Below are positions 46,394-56,600 of a stretch of DNA of 64,000 bases, one piece after another (within the stretch, counting starts at the first letter, position 1; the number at the start of each line of letters is the position of its first letter). The stretch is from Dyadobacter diqingensis. Lineage in GTDB: Bacteria; Bacteroidota; Bacteroidia; Cytophagales; Spirosomataceae. The translations under genes were made by a program, and so were the position numbers. Under the pieces are notes generated by a model, which worked only from the letters and a program-made list of their open reading frames with translations, searched no databases and had not been told where the DNA came from. Location of the stretch: the NCBI RefSeq assembly GCF_024220585.1, contig NZ_JAMXKF010000001.1, positions 1 to 64,000 of the forward strand. The letters run 5' to 3'.

Positions 46394-46595
46394 TACTTTC
46401 AGCAATTTTAGTTGATACTAATAGCTCCCGTATATCAACATCCAAAACAACTGCAATATCCTTTAATACTTCCAGACTTGGCTGCGCTTTGTTATTGCAG
46501 TAATTTGTCACAATTACATAGCTCTTTCCAATATTGGCCGCAAGCCATGTTTGTTTTCTACCCTGATTTTCTAAGACTTGTTTTATTCTGTTCAT
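46386..46595 (-). CDS. Small Xre-type regulator of the vsr-dcm operon
   Basis: The start at 46595 (MNRIKQVLENQGRKQTWLAA) gives 69 residues that form one Cro/CI-like HTH: WLAANIGKSYVIVTNYCNNK and LKDIAVVLDVDIRELL. Its end overlaps the vsr start (ATGGCTGA). This size and position match controller proteins of restriction-modification operons. Control of the operon is inferred. Confidence 0.75.
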   Translation of the reverse strand: MNRIKQVLENQGRKQTWLAANIGKSYVIVTNYCNNKAQPSLEVLKDIAVVLDVDIRELLVSTKIAESNG

Positions 46596-46701
46596 AATTA
46601 GCATCACCGGAATAATGTCAAAGATACAATAAAAAATATATTACATTTTAATATTTATTTATATTGTTTTTGGTTATTTTTACTTTAAAAATATTTTATT
46701 T

Positions 46702-46938
46702 ATGGAAACGAATCTTCACTTTTCTATTGGTCTTAATTATTACGAGATTATGGATCTTTCGCATGCTAATCTTCATAGTTTTTTACAATTATGTAGCAGA
46801 GAGGAAATTATTGACTGGCTACGATGGAATGATCCTAACGGTATTTATACAGATTCTTTGTCAATGGCGGAATTTGACAATATCGTGTCAAAGAAAGAAG
46901 GAATTGAAATTATAAAAAGGCAATTGCTAGATTGTTAA
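46702..46938 (+). CDS. Small hypothetical protein
   Basis: The 78-residue frame (METNLHFSIGLNYYEIMDLS, REEIIDWLRWNDPNGIYTD, VSKKEGIEIIKRQLL) has clear protein-like composition. It is divergent from the Xre-vsr-dcm operon, with about 106 bases between the starts. I recognise no family; it is acidic and helical. It could be an accessory or anti-defence protein; nothing shows it. Confidence 0.5.
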   Translation: METNLHFSIGLNYYEIMDLSHANLHSFLQLCSREEIIDWLRWNDPNGIYTDSLSMAEFDNIVSKKEGIEIIKRQLLDC

Positions 46939-46970
46939 TATGTTTAATTTTTTTCAATATTTAACTTCCT

Positions 46971-48090
46971 GTTTGGGAGTGTTCGCTGAACTGTGTCAGG
47001 ATTTAATTTCACAAGATTCAGCTGCCAACTAAAAATTCATGATCAGCCTGTAATCTTTCACTAAATTTAATATACAATTGATACATCGTCAAATACCAAT
47101 TATGGATTGACATCGTCCAGTTTTTGGGAAGTCCTTGACGACCTAATAGACCAGTTTTAGCAACGCCTGATCGGAAGTAAATGCTCCTTTTGTCTTGGTA
47201 ACTTTTCTAATCTGGCGATTCATTCCTTCAATGACATTTGTGTTGTAAATAACCTTTATTATTTCAGCAGTAAACTCAAAAAAGGTCGATAAATTCTCCC
47301 AATTTTCCATCCAGGATTTCACAGCCAAGGGATATTCCTTTCCCCATTTGTCTTCAAATTCAAGGAGATTTTCATATGCTCTCTCCTAGTTAACTACTTT
47401 ATAAACAGGCTTTAAGTCTACAATGACAGTCTTTTTTGTATTTTCAGAAACATACCGTATACCGGTACTGATCTGGTGGATTTCACACAATTGGATTTTA
47501 GTTTTTGGAGATATAGCTTCTATGGCTTCCGGGAAACCTTTTAAGCCATCGATGCAGGCATTAATAATCTTCGACGCCCCTTTGTTTTAGGTTGGTTAAA
47601 ACAGATAGCCGCCAGGCGGCCCCTAAAAACTTAGCACCTTCGTTTTCAGATAGATAAATACCTATCAAATCCTTTTTTCCTTCACGGCGTACATTATAAT
47701 GCATGCTGTCCAGAGAGACAAAGGCATAAACGGCTTCTAATGGCCTGTAACGCAATTCATTCATCAGCGGAATTATCGCCCGTCGACGCGGTTTATCAGT
47801 GATATGAGAAATCTCAGTAGCAGATATTTCCATTGCATACATTTCCTTGAGATACTCAGAAATATTACGGACAATCATACCCCGTACATACATTGCAATT
47901 ACCTTATCTTCAAGATCTTCGATGATAATTAGTTGGCATCTGGCAAGAATTTAGGTTCAAAAGTGCCTTGACAATCAATCTCCAAATGACCCGATTGAAG
48001 ACTTCGGACAGTCTTCTTTGTTTTGCCGTACTTAGAGTTACTCTCGCCAGCAGCCTTGCTTTCTTCCAGGTGATTACTCAGCTCAGCTAG
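46971..48090 (-). pseudogene. IS256-family transposase remnant with several frameshifts
   Basis: From right to left the minus strand gives KKTVRSLQSGHLEIDCQGTF and IEDLEDKVIAMYVRGM. The DDE core follows: ISEYLKEMYAMEISATEISH, VYAFVSLDSMHYNVRREGK, then INACIDGLKGFPEAIEAISP in another frame. Last comes WMENWENLSTFFEFTAEIIK with VIYNTNVIEGMNRQIRKVTK. Frames change near 47915, 47570 and 47390. The GGGAGTGTTCGCTGAACTG stretch near 46975 looks like its terminal repeat. Not active. Confidence 0.75.
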
Positions 48091-48356
48091 CGGAACAAAA
48101 AAGGGGTACTTTGACAGGATATCTTATCCAGATTAATCGGAATATCGTTCTGTAACGAAATGCAAAGAAAGTTTGATTTGATTCTGGAAGAAAACCAGAA
48201 TATAAATTTTTGTTGGACTTTAACAATTCTTCAACAATCAGGCGCATCTAAAATAAAAGACTTCTTCTTACTCTCACAAGTTAGCCTTCTGCAGCCATAA
48301 GTAATTGCTAGCGCTTTCACCGGGCCCGGGTTTTCATAACCCAACCAATAACAACT
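48091..48356. other. Intergenic, no gene seen
   Basis: Stop-rich DNA between the IS256 remnant and the small lipoprotein gene. It should include the lipoprotein promoter; no motif is clear. Confidence 0.35.
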
Positions 48357-48587
48357 ATGTCAGAAAAAAATGTTGCCAAACAATGGTTTGGCCTGCCAGA
48401 GATTTCTTTGCTAATTGCACTCATGATTACCCTTAGTTCGTGTGGGCACGAAGACGTGACACCAATATCGACCGCGAATCCTACCCATGTGGAAGATGAT
48501 CCGGATCCCAAGCCGCCAAAAGACGGACACGGAGGACGCATAAATAACGAAAGAACAAAAACATCTACAAAAAGAGCAAGCAGTTGA
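48357..48587 (+). CDS. Small lipoprotein
   Basis: The 76-residue protein has a basic start, a hydrophobic stretch (ISLLIALMITLSSC) ending in a lipobox Cys, and a disordered Asp/Pro/Lys-rich tail (DDPDPKPPKDGHGG). It would be lipid-anchored in the envelope. A terminator follows about 60 bases later, so it is a single-gene unit. No family is recognised. Confidence 0.6.
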   Translation: MSEKNVAKQWFGLPEISLLIALMITLSSCGHEDVTPISTANPTHVEDDPDPKPPKDGHGGRINNERTKTSTKRASS

Positions 48588-48648
48588 ATTAAAGCTTAAA
48601 GAGATCCAGTAGAGGGTGTCAAAGTACCTGCTGCACAACCCTATTTTA

Positions 48649-48701
48649 AATGGCTGAATAACCTCATTTGTCTGCCAAATGGTCATTCAGCCATTTTTTT
48701 A
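48649..48701 (+). terminator. Rho-independent terminator after the small lipoprotein gene
   Basis: AATGGCTGAAT (649-659 of the 48-kb block) pairs with ATTCAGCCATT (685-695), with an inner CATTTG/CAAATG stem. It is followed directly by a T run (696-700). Confidence 0.75.
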
Positions 48702-48761
48702 TTGATTTTAACCATGAATGAGCTGATAAAGGCAATTATTGCTTAATTAGATCTAATCTGT

Positions 48762-49118
48762 TATGGTTTATCTCGCACCAAGACCAGAAAAACAACCACC
48801 GGTTTTGTCAAGAGGACCCGGCAGTATCAGGCCATAAATTGCCAATAATATTCGAACAACGGTGCTCGCCATAAATAGCAAGGGAACAGGATCATTCAGA
48901 TTAATGCCAATCTGGAAAGGTAAAACAAAAAGCAGACGAACTTCTAAAATGTGAAGAGGGGACTATTAAACAAATGAAACGATGTTTTAATTTAGAAGCT
49001 GTCTTCGCCAGCATTAAACCAACCACAGTTTCCGCCGCTTCATGCTCCGCGGCACAAAAAGGCCCAAACCGACTGGGGACTACTTTAAATAGCACAAAAT
49101 ATCAGAAAGAAGACTACA
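48762..49118 (+). pseudogene. IS1182-type transposase C-terminal remnant
   Basis: Plus-strand frames give YGLSRTKTRKTTTGFVKRTR with QYQAINC, then ADELLKCEEG, KRCFNLEAVFASIK and DWGLL.IAQNIRKK in shifted frames. This is the pattern at the end of IS1182-type DDE transposases, including the catalytic Glu in EAVFASIK. At least two frameshifts and no N-terminal part make it a relic. Confidence 0.55.
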
Positions 49119-49303
49119 TAGCAGGCCCATAATACACTTCCACCGGCCTTTTGGGCCCTGCCACTTGTAATTAGAGCATAAAATCTAATAAGCTGCAACT
49201 CCCTCGATCAAAATAGAAAACCGTGCCAGATATATTTAGAGACCGTCTCTTTTTTATACAGAATTACATTTATCGAGTTCTATTCTGTACATAGTCAGGA
49301 ATT

Positions 49304-52171
49304 ATGATTATCTTAACGTCCCATATATATTGCGCCCCCTTCTGTCTTTTTATGTACTTCTCTTCTGTTAGGATTTACTGGTGGATCATTACGATGTGCC
49401 TGTTTTTGCACACGTCTGCTTTCGGATCGTTGGGATCTATCCTCAAACTAAGAGCAGATGCCGAAGCCCTCTACGATGACGAAAAATTTAAAGAGGCGAC
49501 GGTGGTGTATAAGAAGGCGTTTTCCAAGTGCATTGAGGGAGGTTTTCCGGAATTGGGAACGACCCTGTTGGTGGACCTCAGTTCCATGGAGCATTTGAAC
49601 GGAAATTACAGGGAAGGTATCGCTCTGTGCCATCAGGGAATGCAATTGCTCAAAAAAGTCGCGCAACCTGCTGATTCTTCAGTATTCAAGCTGAATGCCA
49701 GCCTCGGCGAACTATACCGTCAACTCCAATATATTGATTCCGCCGCCTTTTACTTTGATACCGCAGATCGCCTCCTCAATAAAAACCCGAAACTTACCGA
49801 TCAGATCACGGAATATGTGATCTACCATTTTAGCAACCAGTCGATGCTGCATGAACTCGTGGGACGCTTTTCACTCAGCGAAAAACTGGCTGTCAAGGCC
49901 TTGCACCTGACGCAGGATTATCACCTTCCCGATGACGAAGCAATCATTAGAAATGTACTGGCAGGTCAGCTCGAAAAGACAGGTAAATTTGCCCAGGCCA
50001 TGGAACTCAGGAGAAGCGGCCTCGCGACGTATAAACCCGAAGATTTGCAAAAAGCCCGCATGTATTCTGGCATTGGCCGAAATGCGTTGTACCAGAAAAA
50101 ATACGGTGAATCCCTCCGGTATCTCCTTCGCTCGTATAAGCTTTACACGGATCTTCGGAAGAAAAAAAGCGAACAGGACGACAGCAAGAAGTTGATCGCC
50201 TTATGCAATCACCTCGGACGTTGTTATATGTCATTGGGTATGTACGAACGCGCCCAATTTTTTTTTGAAAAAGGAATCCGCATTCATGAAAACAAATATG
50301 GAAAGCGGGGATTACTTATTGCTGACTGCTGGCTGATGAAGTGCCAGATCGAAGAATTAAGGGATAACAGAACAAGCGCGCTGCAATATTGCCAGGTAGC
50401 CCTTTCGGCAATTACCTTGCCAAACAGCAGGCTCGACAAATGGGAAAACCCGACCCCGGACGATGTCCTGAATGAACGCCTGGCCATGCAGATATTGTCC
50501 TTTAAAGGCTCTCTGCTCAACCGAAACAAGGCATTCGAAAAGTCATTGGCAACTTATCAGCGTGCAGTAGAAGTTTTTCACCATGCACGTCGTCAGCTGT
50601 ACTTGCTCGAAGATAAGCTATATCTGAGCGAGACAGTGATACCGGTTCACCGGGAAGCTCAGGAGGTTGCCTATCAGTATTATAAAACGAACCGTACAAA
50701 ATCAGCATTCGATGCCGCATTCAGGCTTCTTGAGCAGGTTCGCGCTACTGCATTGCAGGACTTTACAGCTGAGACGTTTCTACGCCCTCGATATTTGGAT
50801 GCAAAACAGATTCGGGCTGAAATCGCACTTCGGCAAGAATTAGTACGGGTGCGATCCGACTTACTATCCGATGCTCCTGAAAAAGAGCGGCGTGAATTGA
50901 TTGAAAAAGAATCCCGACTTCGACATGAACATTACCGATTGCTTCACAGCTGGGAAATGGAACACGCTACGTATTTTCAGTCCCGTTTTCAAATTGACTC
51001 GTTAAATATCAAACAGGTACAGGGGCAACTAACCAAACGGGCAGCTTACCTGACCTTCGGGTATCAGAAAGGTAAGCTTCATCTTTTTGCCATAACCAAA
51101 GAACATAGTATTTGGAAAACGATCAGCGTTGACTCCTCAACGCTTTTTAGTACAATGGCGGTGCTCCGGCAGGCGATTGCCAAACATCCTGATGTGAAGG
51201 GTTATCACGGAACCCCGGCTGCACTTCATGGATACGAATGGTTTATTGCACCATTGCTGTCACTGATTGAAGCAAAGGACGAATGGATCATTAATTCAGG
51301 TGGTGTGCTGGACGGCTTACCAGTAGAAGTTTTTGAAACTGGAAAGAGGGCTAACGACTATTTGGCTAAGCATTTCACAATCAGATACGTGTATTCAGCG
51401 GCCACACTCCGATCAGAAGCCGGGCCACCAATCGGCACTACTCCGGCATCGCTGACTTTAGCCCCGTTTCATGCTGATGTCCCGTCGCATATCAAGGCAC
51501 CATACCGATACGAAACATTACTACTCAGCAGACAATCAGTTCTGAACCCAACCGATAAGCTGCTGGTCAATGAAGAGGCAACCCTTTCTGCATTTCGTAA
51601 GGAGTATACCAAATATCCGGTCTGGTATCTCTCGACGCATGCCAGGCTGGACCTTGCGGAACCGATGCGCTCGTACATAGCCTTCTTCCCACAAGAAAAC
51701 AGTGACAGTCATAAACTATATGCAGGGGAAATAAGTCAGATGGACTTGCGTCACGTCAAGCTAGCTTCCCTGAGTGCCTGTGAAACCGGGGGAGGAAAGG
51801 TTAACCAGACAGAAGGAATTATGAGCCTTGCACGAGCATTCGCATACGCTGGCTGCCCCGTTACCATCAACACGCTATGGACAGCTCAGGATCGCAGCTC
51901 GGTAAACTTTTTCCAAAGATTTCGTCAGCACCTCGAAGAAGGTGATTCTCCTGCCTTGTCATTAAGGAAAGCGCGAAACGATTTCTTTGCGTCACCAGAA
52001 AATAACGCATATAATCACCCCTACTTCTGGGCCAATTTTGTAGTGGTGGGATCCAACGCTCCTGTTTACCCTTCACAACCTTTGGCACCTTGGAAAATCG
52101 CAGGCATTCTGGTGGGTATTTTAGCAATCTGTTCAACATGTTATGTCCTTCAAAAAAACTTTCGCCGTTGA
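49304..52171 (+). CDS. TPR-CHAT caspase-like protein, membrane-anchored
   Basis: The 955-residue protein begins with a hydrophobic signal (start at 49304 or 49352, ending near HTSAFGS). TPR-like helical repeats cover about 50-560. The C-terminus is a CHAT protease domain with His779 in YLSTHARLDL and Cys826 in SLSACETGGG, followed by GIMSLARAFAYAGCP. One membrane helix (KIAGILVGILAICSTCYVLQ) ends the protein. CHAT domains are caspase-like peptidases, often effectors switched on by partner sensing. The predicted topology puts the protease outside the cytoplasm. Its end overlaps the convergent anti-sigma gene by 22 bases. Activity intact by motif; role inferred. Confidence 0.88.
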   Translation: MIILTSHIYCAPFCLFMYFSSVRIYWWIITMCLFLHTSAFGSLGSILKLRADAEALYDDEKFKEATVVYKKAFSKCIEGGFPELGTTLLVDLSSMEHLNGNYREGIALCHQGMQLLKKVAQPADSSVFKLNASLGELYRQLQYIDSAAFYFDTADRLLNKNPKLTDQITEYVIYHFSNQSMLHELVGRFSLSEKLAVKALHLTQDYHLPDDEAIIRNVLAGQLEKTGKFAQAMELRRSGLATYKPEDLQKARMYSGIGRNALYQKKYGESLRYLLRSYKLYTDLRKKKSEQDDSKKLIALCNHLGRCYMSLGMYERAQFFFEKGIRIHENKYGKRGLLIADCWLMKCQIEELRDNRTSALQYCQVALSAITLPNSRLDKWENPTPDDVLNERLAMQILSFKGSLLNRNKAFEKSLATYQRAVEVFHHARRQLYLLEDKLYLSETVIPVHREAQEVAYQYYKTNRTKSAFDAAFRLLEQVRATALQDFTAETFLRPRYLDAKQIRAEIALRQELVRVRSDLLSDAPEKERRELIEKESRLRHEHYRLLHSWEMEHATYFQSRFQIDSLNIKQVQGQLTKRAAYLTFGYQKGKLHLFAITKEHSIWKTISVDSSTLFSTMAVLRQAIAKHPDVKGYHGTPAALHGYEWFIAPLLSLIEAKDEWIINSGGVLDGLPVEVFETGKRANDYLAKHFTIRYVYSAATLRSEAGPPIGTTPASLTLAPFHADVPSHIKAPYRYETLLLSRQSVLNPTDKLLVNEEATLSAFRKEYTKYPVWYLSTHARLDLAEPMRSYIAFFPQENSDSHKLYAGEISQMDLRHVKLASLSACETGGGKVNQTEGIMSLARAFAYAGCPVTINTLWTAQDRSSVNFFQRFRQHLEEGDSPALSLRKARNDFFASPENNAYNHPYFWANFVVVGSNAPVYPSQPLAPWKIAGILVGILAICSTCYVLQKNFRR

Positions 52172-52827
52172 ATCTGGACATACAATTTCCATCGCTCTAC
52201 CCAATCCACCTGATATTCCGGATTGTCAAGTTCCCGTAATTTATTAAAGTAATGCTCGGCTGCCCTGGGTTGATTGCTGTTCAGATAGGCCAACGCCAGG
52301 TACCATTGCGTTGCTTCCCTGAAATAGGACCGCAGATCCTGCTCGCGCTGCACTTTTTCGAGGTAGTTGATCGCAAGGAGATAATTCTTGTTTTCAATGG
52401 CATTCTGCCCCTCAAGAAGTTGACCGTAGGCAGTCGACTGCCCGCTTACGTCATTTTTTTGCGCTGCTTCACCGCGTACCGTCAAAAGGTCATCGTCAAT
52501 GGTAGGCAACTTCACGGGAGCAAGTGCAAAGTACAAAACAAAACTGATACAGGCCGCTGAGATAGCCAGGCTCAACCAGAGGGACCGTGTTCTACCCCGT
52601 TTCAATGTTCGTCTTTCCAAATATATCTCCCGAAGTTCGGCCTTAGCCCGTTGCTCTACCCCCGCGGTATGCAACAACTGTTTGATTTGTTTCAAGCCTT
52701 CCACTTTTCCAGCAAATTTCGGATCATTAAGAATCTTAATTTCGACCTCTTTCTTTTTCGATGCGCCCAGTTTGTCAACCAGATAGCGCTCGATCAGGTC
52801 CAGTTCATTTGTTGGATCATCATTCAT
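52150..52827 (-). CDS. Probable anti-sigma factor with periplasmic TPR-like domain
   Basis: The 225-residue protein has a short cytoplasmic domain (LIERYLVDKLGASKKKEVEI), one membrane span (about 83-103: LWLSLAISAACISFVLYFAL) and a periplasmic part with TPR-like helices (NYLLAINYLEKVQ, ATQWYLALAYLNSNQPRAAE). It overlaps the sigma gene by 8 bases, so it is its likely antagonist. The span would carry an external signal to the sigma factor. Its 3' end overlaps the CHAT gene on the other strand by 22 bases, so the two transcripts can form antisense pairs. Confidence 0.7.
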   Translation of the reverse strand: MNDDPTNELDLIERYLVDKLGASKKKEVEIKILNDPKFAGKVEGLKQIKQLLHTAGVEQRAKAELREIYLERRTLKRGRTRSLWLSLAISAACISFVLYFALAPVKLPTIDDDLLTVRGEAAQKNDVSGQSTAYGQLLEGQNAIENKNYLLAINYLEKVQREQDLRSYFREATQWYLALAYLNSNQPRAAEHYFNKLRELDNPEYQVDWVERWKLYVQIQRRKFF

Positions 52828-53365
52828 AAAGTCTCTTCAATAAGTTTAAACATCGAAATTTTTGTTGTTTCACCGCGTCCGGTGAACGCTTGATCTTAAG
52901 ACCAATTTCTTCCAGGCTCAAATCTTCAATGTAAAAGCCATTTAAGATAGTGCGGCATGGCTCCCTCAGCTGGCTGATGATCTGTTCCGCGGTCAGCCTG
53001 TCTTCGAAACGTTTCACGACATCATCAATTTTCTGATAAATTGATGCAAATTCGGTTTCCCATTTACCTTTTTTAACCTCCCTCTTCCACCGCTTTACCC
53101 AAAGCCTGTAAGCAATACTATAAAGATATGTGTGCACGGTTGCTTCTCCATCCGGGTCAAATTCATCATTGCCGACGATTTCAATAAACATCACCAGCAC
53201 ATCCTGAAACAGGTCTTCGGCATCCTGATAATTGCCGCCCAAACTAATCACCATCTTCCTGATCGTAGGATAATTTCGGTTGTGCAGAAAGCGTATGATT
53301 GCATTAACATTTTGACCGTTCCTTTTTAAGCCTGCGACAATTTCGCGCTCGGAAAAACCTACCAT
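52820..53365 (-). CDS. ECF RNA polymerase sigma factor
   Basis: The 181-residue protein has sigma region 2 (IRKMVISLGGNYQDAEDLFQ, DVLVMFIE) and region 4 (LREPCRTILNGFYIEDLSLE, EIGLKIKRSPDAVKQQKFRC) in a length usual for ECF factors. It forms a coupled pair with the downstream TPR anti-sigma protein. It is divergent from the vWA-Hsp70 operon (281-base spacer), so that operon is a natural target. Region order and gene pairing are clear; the regulon is inferred. Confidence 0.88.
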   Translation of the reverse strand: MVGFSEREIVAGLKRNGQNVNAIIRFLHNRNYPTIRKMVISLGGNYQDAEDLFQDVLVMFIEIVGNDEFDPDGEATVHTYLYSIAYRLWVKRWKREVKKGKWETEFASIYQKIDDVVKRFEDRLTAEQIISQLREPCRTILNGFYIEDLSLEEIGLKIKRSPDAVKQQKFRCLNLLKRLYE

Positions 53366-53646
53366 CAGTACAAATTATTGTGGATTTAGAAGTTACTGCG
53401 TTTATACGGGTGGAAGGTTACACAAAAACCAATTTAATTTAAATTTCCGAAACGAAAAATGTCCTTACCTGTTCACAGCCGGTTCCCCGGATGATATAAA
53501 CCATTAAAAGGATTGTCGGAATCCTCTTCATGCCTGGTATTTTTTTCACCTGGATGTTACCCAATCCGCCTGAGATGACAGCTATTCATAAATACCCAGG
53601 AAACAACTCCGTTCGGTTAAGCCGGTATATCTACCCTCAAATATTT

Positions 53647-56600
53647 ATGAAGCTATTAACCTTTATATTTTGTATAGGCTGTATAAGTTCTCTATTGGCC
53701 CAAAACACGGGCCGTGATGTTAATTCGCCAACTTTTGAGGATACCAATGATGTGCGGCGAACCTATCGCCGACACATTATCATAGCCCTTGACCAATCCC
53801 CTCCTTTCACCCAGGACGTCAAAAATACCCCGGCGTATTTTCAGCAACTGTACCAGATTTTCTCCGATTCTTCCTTTTTTAATCCTGCTCAGGACGAAAT
53901 TTCTTTTTGGAGCTTCGGCATTGCTTATCATGATTTCGAAAACCTCAGGCACCTGAATGCCACAGCTGAACCCCGGCTTAAAATCAGTGAATTTTATAAA
54001 AGCCTTTTTCAGTTCCAGGCAGGTTGGCAGTCGTTCAACAAGGCAAATGCATCAAAAGGCGACCTCAGATCTTTCCTTCAATTGCATATATACACAGCCA
54101 ATACCAAATTTGGTCAGGGAGTTACACAATCCAATCTGGTTTATCCGCTCATTATGAACCGCATTGCCAGAAAAGATCTTGACACCTATGCAAAGGAGTA
54201 TAGGCTGGTGATTTTGAGCGACTTTCTGACGGGATCTGTTCAGGGGAACAAACAAGACCTTTCAGTTCTGAAAAACTACGTCTATAAAGGACAACCTCTC
54301 GACGACAATGCAACCGTTACACTCATTGAAGCGGAGTTCAAGTCTCTGGACGAAAACGCGTTTACAGCCGAAAAGATCAAGGATATTAATTTGGGAAGAC
54401 TGTGCATCCTCGTAAACAAGATCAGACCCAGAATTGAACAGAATGAGAGTCCATCGTCAGGGCTAAGCCTTGAAAACAGTCTTCATTTAACACAGAAAGG
54501 ATTTCATTCGGGCATTTTCTCGATGGGCGAAGGCCAGCTTCGCTTTGCTCACAATGCGTCTCTGAACATCCGGGATGCCATTATCACCGTCAGGCAGAAC
54601 GAAAAAACCCTCTTCCGAAAAAGTGGTGTGGCTGTTTTATATGATCAGCAAAATACTACGTACTCGATCGACGATCAGGAACTCAGCCTGCCAGAAATAG
54701 CCTCCGGCGTGGACACCCCGGTCAACGTAAGCTTTCAGCTTCTGGGAACCTATCTCGCCAAAACACCAAATGACGAGGATCTTCGGTTAAATTACAGTTT
54801 TGAGGTAAATCAAAACATTCGTGCGGAAGACATTCAGTTTGTCACCAGCGAGTCGCATCTATTGTGGAGCAGGATTCTGCCTGCAGCGGGATTGATAGTA
54901 CTGATTCTTGGATTGTTATATTTCGGCAAACCCGTCGCATTGGTAATTGAACCCGGCGTTTTATCAGAATCCTATGAAAAAGTAGATTTTCGTGGCGAAG
55001 GCAAATCGGTTTATCCGTATCAGGCCTGGACTTCCTCCGACCACGATACAAAAATAGTTTTCAGAGGAAAATCAGTTTACAGGCTGGAAAACTATATTTT
55101 TAATTGGGATCGAACCCCTGCAAGAATAAAATTCACAACCAAAGAAAATGAGCCCGACGGCTTTATGCTGGTTTTGCGTGAAAACATCGCCAGCAACAGG
55201 GAATTTCTGGATCCGTATAAAGGGGAAATGGATGTAAATTTATCCAGACGGGGAGAATTCACCTTCGAAACCCGCCTCACCCAGAGCGACCACCTTATAG
55301 AGATTGCCACTCCGGAAAAAGTGAGCTTCACTTTGGAGGCAACACTGAGGGGTTGGGCGTGGGGTATTTTTAAAGTCAACCTGACAAAAAATTTCAGTTA
55401 CGCATTCCTGATAGGCCCGGATCTGGGTAAATTATGGGTTGGTTTTGACCCTGGCACAACGGGAACCTGCATTGCAGCCGGACGGCATGCCGGAGAGATC
55501 ATTACGAATCAGGTGGTACCTTCCTATCTGGCATTCGATACAACCAAAACGCCACATCCCATTTCTGAGGGTGTCCCTGTTCCTAACAATAGGGAATATT
55601 ATCTCCATGGCACACTCGCCAGTTCTTCCCGCGAAGCAAAATATATCCAGTACCGATCCATCAAGAAGTTACTTGGGTTTATGGACGAAAAAATTATACG
55701 TTATGCTAATGGCTTTGAATTGCGCCTCAGTGGCTCACGTCTTACGGGTATGTTGATGAAGGGAATTTTTCAGGATATGAAAAGTGCTATCGAATCAGAC
55801 CCCAATAAATATAAGGAGCTGCTCAGCCAGCGTCAGTTTAACCCGCAAAGGGCGGTTGTCGCCATTCCTAATAATTTTAGCCCTGGCAAGATCCAGGATA
55901 TGATTGACGCTTTTGAGGAATTGCCCGGCCAGTTCAAAGAAATAAGATATGTTCACGAAGCGGAAGCGGTCCTGTTCTACTATCTCTCCAGGTATTCCAT
56001 GGCCTCTTTTTCCGAGTCTGTACTGATATTTGACATGGGCGGCGCAACCATCAACGCGACGCTTGTGAATATTACCAAAGTACCTGCAAGAAATGCCGGA
56101 ATAAAATACAACATCAGCATTCTTGGTAAAACCGGCTACGGGATCGGTGGAGATACAATAGACTATTGCTTAATGAAAGTCCTGCTCAGGAAATTCCCTG
56201 ATGACTGGAAAAATAAACTTGACCCCTTTGACGACCGAAAAAGCGCTGTGGAGCGAAAAACCCTCGTCGAGAACTGGCTGAAACTGACCATGCAACTTAA
56301 AATACAATTGGTCTCCGCATTCAAGGATAATCCGACTCCTGCCAGCCTGATGGAGAAGGATTATCTTAAATACCGATTTTTAGAGGCTGATTTGTACAAT
56401 GACCTGCATGATGATTTCGGTGATGTGCTGGACTCATTGAGCGAGGAGCTGTTCACCCGACAGTCCAATCGTTACCCAGTGTTTCACGAGCACGTATTTC
56501 AAACATTGATATACGACAATGTCCGCGAAGCGACCCAGGAAGCCATAGCGCTTTTTGAAGGTAAAAACATCAATAAAGTGATTTTTGCCGGTAGAAGCAG

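Noticed and set aside
48901..49095. Minus-strand 64-residue frame
   Set aside because: The plus strand here encodes the C-terminal relic of an IS1182-type transposase.
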